A DNA stretch of 64,000 bases, taken from assembly GCF_905404315.1 (NCBI RefSeq), contig NC_066301.1:7564001-7628000 (forward strand). Direction: 5' to 3'. A program made the position numbers and the translations under genes. Position 1 is the first letter of the stretch; each line of letters begins with the position of its first letter. The stretch comes from Leptidea sinapis (Eukaryota; Arthropoda; Insecta; Lepidoptera; Pieridae). Shown piece by piece: positions 62,111-64,000 of this stretch. The notes below the pieces were generated by a model. The model worked only from the letters and a program-made list of their open reading frames with translations, was not told the origin of the DNA and made no database searches.

Positions 62111-62544
62111 TGTCAATTAACTATATGTATAACATCAGTAAATAGCTATAATTTTCAACAATTGAACGCCCGAATATTCGGCGTAGTTGTCATGTATATA
62201 ATCGTGGAGCTAACGACATGCGAACAACGAGATCGTAACAGATAGTGTTAGGCCGGGGTCACACTTGCGATAACCGTAACTAAAGTCGTCAATTTAAATA
62301 TTATTTATGTTCGTGATGTGTATAAAGATAACACTTCATCTGTATCGACTTTATACTTGTTTATATATTGGAGAGAACATAACAATTATTCTTAATGACT
62401 CTAGCGGGACTCAAAACCGGATTTTATTATTCGCAGATAAAATTAATTATTAAATTAAAATACTTTTTAATGGAATAAAACGTGTGCGATTATTTGTACA
62501 TTTATTTTTAAATAAATTAAAAAAGGTGCATTTTTATTATCACT

Positions 62545-62830
62545 TCATTTATAATACAAAGTCTGTCTGTCTGTTCGCGATAAACAGAATAAATACTGTA
62601 CCGATTTTCAAGCTGTTTTCACCAATGGATAGCGTGGTTCTCGAGGAAGGTTTTTAGTATTTAATTTGTTAAGTTTCTGTAAATAATTTTGTATATATTT
62701 ACGATATTTGGTGGAGGTGTCGGAAAAATTACGTCTGGGAGCTTTCAATGAAAACGCTGTCTAAACTCTTTGAGATATACAAAAATAATGTATGGTGGAA
62801 TTGTGTATCTTATATAGATCTACAGAAAAG
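62545..62830 (+). mobile_element. Helitron family I, 5' part
   Basis: TCTGTCTGTCTGTTCGCGAT, GGATAGCGTGGTTCTCGAGG and GGGAGCTTTCAATGAAAACG match 26120-26380. No CTAG end. Confidence 0.65.
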
Positions 62831-62891
62831 TCTAACTGAAAAAAGTCTAATGTAAATCATAAATGTCTAATATAAATCATTTATTAAATTG

Positions 62892-63060
62892 GGTCATTCA
62901 AGAACAAAATCTATGAACGATGCGGGACTCGAACCTGCGACCACTCGCGTTCCGTGCGAGCACTCTTTCACTGAGCCATCCATCCGTTCGAGTGACGGAT
63001 CGTTCATAAATCTTGATTAATATGTCTTTGTTCAAATTTAATTTGTGTATCAAAATTAAA
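62892..63060 (-). repeat. Family E repeat with tRNA-like cloverleaf (copy 4, short)
   Basis: Minus strand: GGCTCAGTGAAAGAGTG, anticodon stem CTCGC/GCGAG, loop ACGGAAC, AGGTTCGAGTCCC. The long 5' module is missing beyond the TTGAACAAAG-like part. Confidence 0.7.
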
Positions 63061-63180
63061 GTTAGAAAATCCTCAAAAGAGTTACGAGTAGCTGCACTAG
63101 ATGCATCAATCCGCATATACTGTGAAAAATAATGGTATTGTGCGAAATTATATTTCACAACATGTTGTTATGTGAAAATA

Positions 63181-63565
63181 TCTATATATGTAAAAATGAA
63201 TTGCTGTTCGTTAGTCTCGCTAAAACTCGAGAACGACTGGACCGATTTGACTAATTTTGGTCTTGAAATATTTGTGGAAGTCCAGAGAATGTTTAAAAGG
63301 TGAATAAATAGGAAAATGCTGCTAAATTAAATAAAAACAACAAATTTGTTTTTCCTTTGATGTGTCCTTACATAATTTCTATGAGAGAATTTATTGACGC
63401 ACGGTTTGACAGTTCTGCTGTGAAACAATTTCATTACGACAGCAGGGTGCATATTTTACGAAGTCATTTTTGATGTTATGATATATTATTGATAAATTCA
63501 TATAAAAACATTATTTCATTTTCATTTCATTTCATTTCATTTTCAACGTCTGTCGGGTCAGCTAG
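63181..63565 (+). mobile_element. Helitron family G, complete
   Basis: A/TCTATATATGTAAAAATGAA start and GTCGGGTCAGCTAG/T end. Near the 3' hairpin a TTTCA microsatellite (63512-63542) has replaced the left hairpin arm. Confidence 0.88.
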
Positions 63566-63740
63566 TTGTGAATAAATATGTATGATAGAATTTACTGGGC
63601 ACCACAAGCGACGCCAAATCATGAGGACTACGCATAGACTAGCCATCGCTTTATTCACATATCTTAATAAATAAAGCATTAATCAATTTATTTTAATTAT
63701 ACTTCTGTTTTAAGTTTTCGTAATTGTTATTTTCAACGAT

Positions 63741-64000
63741 ACAAATTATTTAAGTTTTCTTTAGTGTTAATTCCGCCAATATTTGTCTTTAAACAATTCG
63801 ACACGTGTTTCGCCTCTACACTCGAGTCTCGTGCCAGATTTTGGCGAGACAACACGTCCTGAGGATGCCTCGTGTAGAGGCGAAACACGTGTCCAATTGT
63901 TTCAAGACAAATATTGGCGGAATTAACACTAAAGAAAACTTAAATCATTTGTATAATTATGGATTTCCGCAAAGTAACGCCTACTTCAATAAATTTTCAA
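63741..64000. mobile_element. Family R fold-back element (runs off the window)
   Basis: Inverted arms of 81 bases at 63741-63821 and 63872-63952, followed by the flank TTCCGCAAAGTAACGCCTAC. Reverse orientation to 50813-51066. Confidence 0.85.

Overview
The window is AT-rich animal nuclear DNA, almost certainly from a moth or butterfly (Lepidoptera). The reasons are the split host gene with insect-type splice sites, the many short non-autonomous Helitrons that end in CTAG after a GACAGA...TCTGTC hairpin, and the dense mix of Jockey-, RTE- and R1-like retrotransposon 3' ends, Tc1/mariner copies, SINEs and MITEs. There is no sign of bacterial gene organisation.

One host gene can be supported. 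It lies on the minus strand and encodes calcium/calmodulin-dependent protein kinase kinase (CaMKK). Nine exons join in phase: 22989-23066, 18807-18993, 14980-15033, 10609-10773, 7032-7179, 3062-3255, 2380-2595, 857-1024 and 72-247. They carry the glycine loop, the catalytic Lys, the RP-rich insert, the HRD catalytic loop, a DLG (not DFG) metal motif, the activation segment, the APE motif, the C lobe and the calmodulin-binding/autoinhibitory segment. The gene runs off the left edge. Two further N-terminal exons (28472-28541 and 60830-60895, the latter with a possible start ATG at 60866) also fit in phase but are tentative. If they are real, the whole window is one gene with a 32-kb first intron, and about 497 codons are visible.

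Everything else looks intronic or flanking and is mostly mobile-element debris. At 1-23 kb the repeats sit between kinase exons, in places within 4-30 bases of a splice site. They include a 1.57-kb Tc1-like element (12279-13845) with intact ends and a transposase broken by three stop codons. At 23-60 kb there are dozens of elements, often nested: Helitron in Jockey, MITE in Helitron, Jockey in MITE, MITE in SINE. Long inverted repeats are common (3842-4117, 13964-14130, 15526-16126, 17929-18407, 27478-28312, 47366-47630, 50813-51066, 63741-64000).

The least ordinary signal is a dispersed family of about 270 bp (5275, 33541, 34300, 57005, 62892). It carries a tRNA-like cloverleaf at its 3' side. 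The copies share one anticodon loop but have different, compensating anticodon stems, and one copy is folded into a near-perfect 40-bp palindrome.
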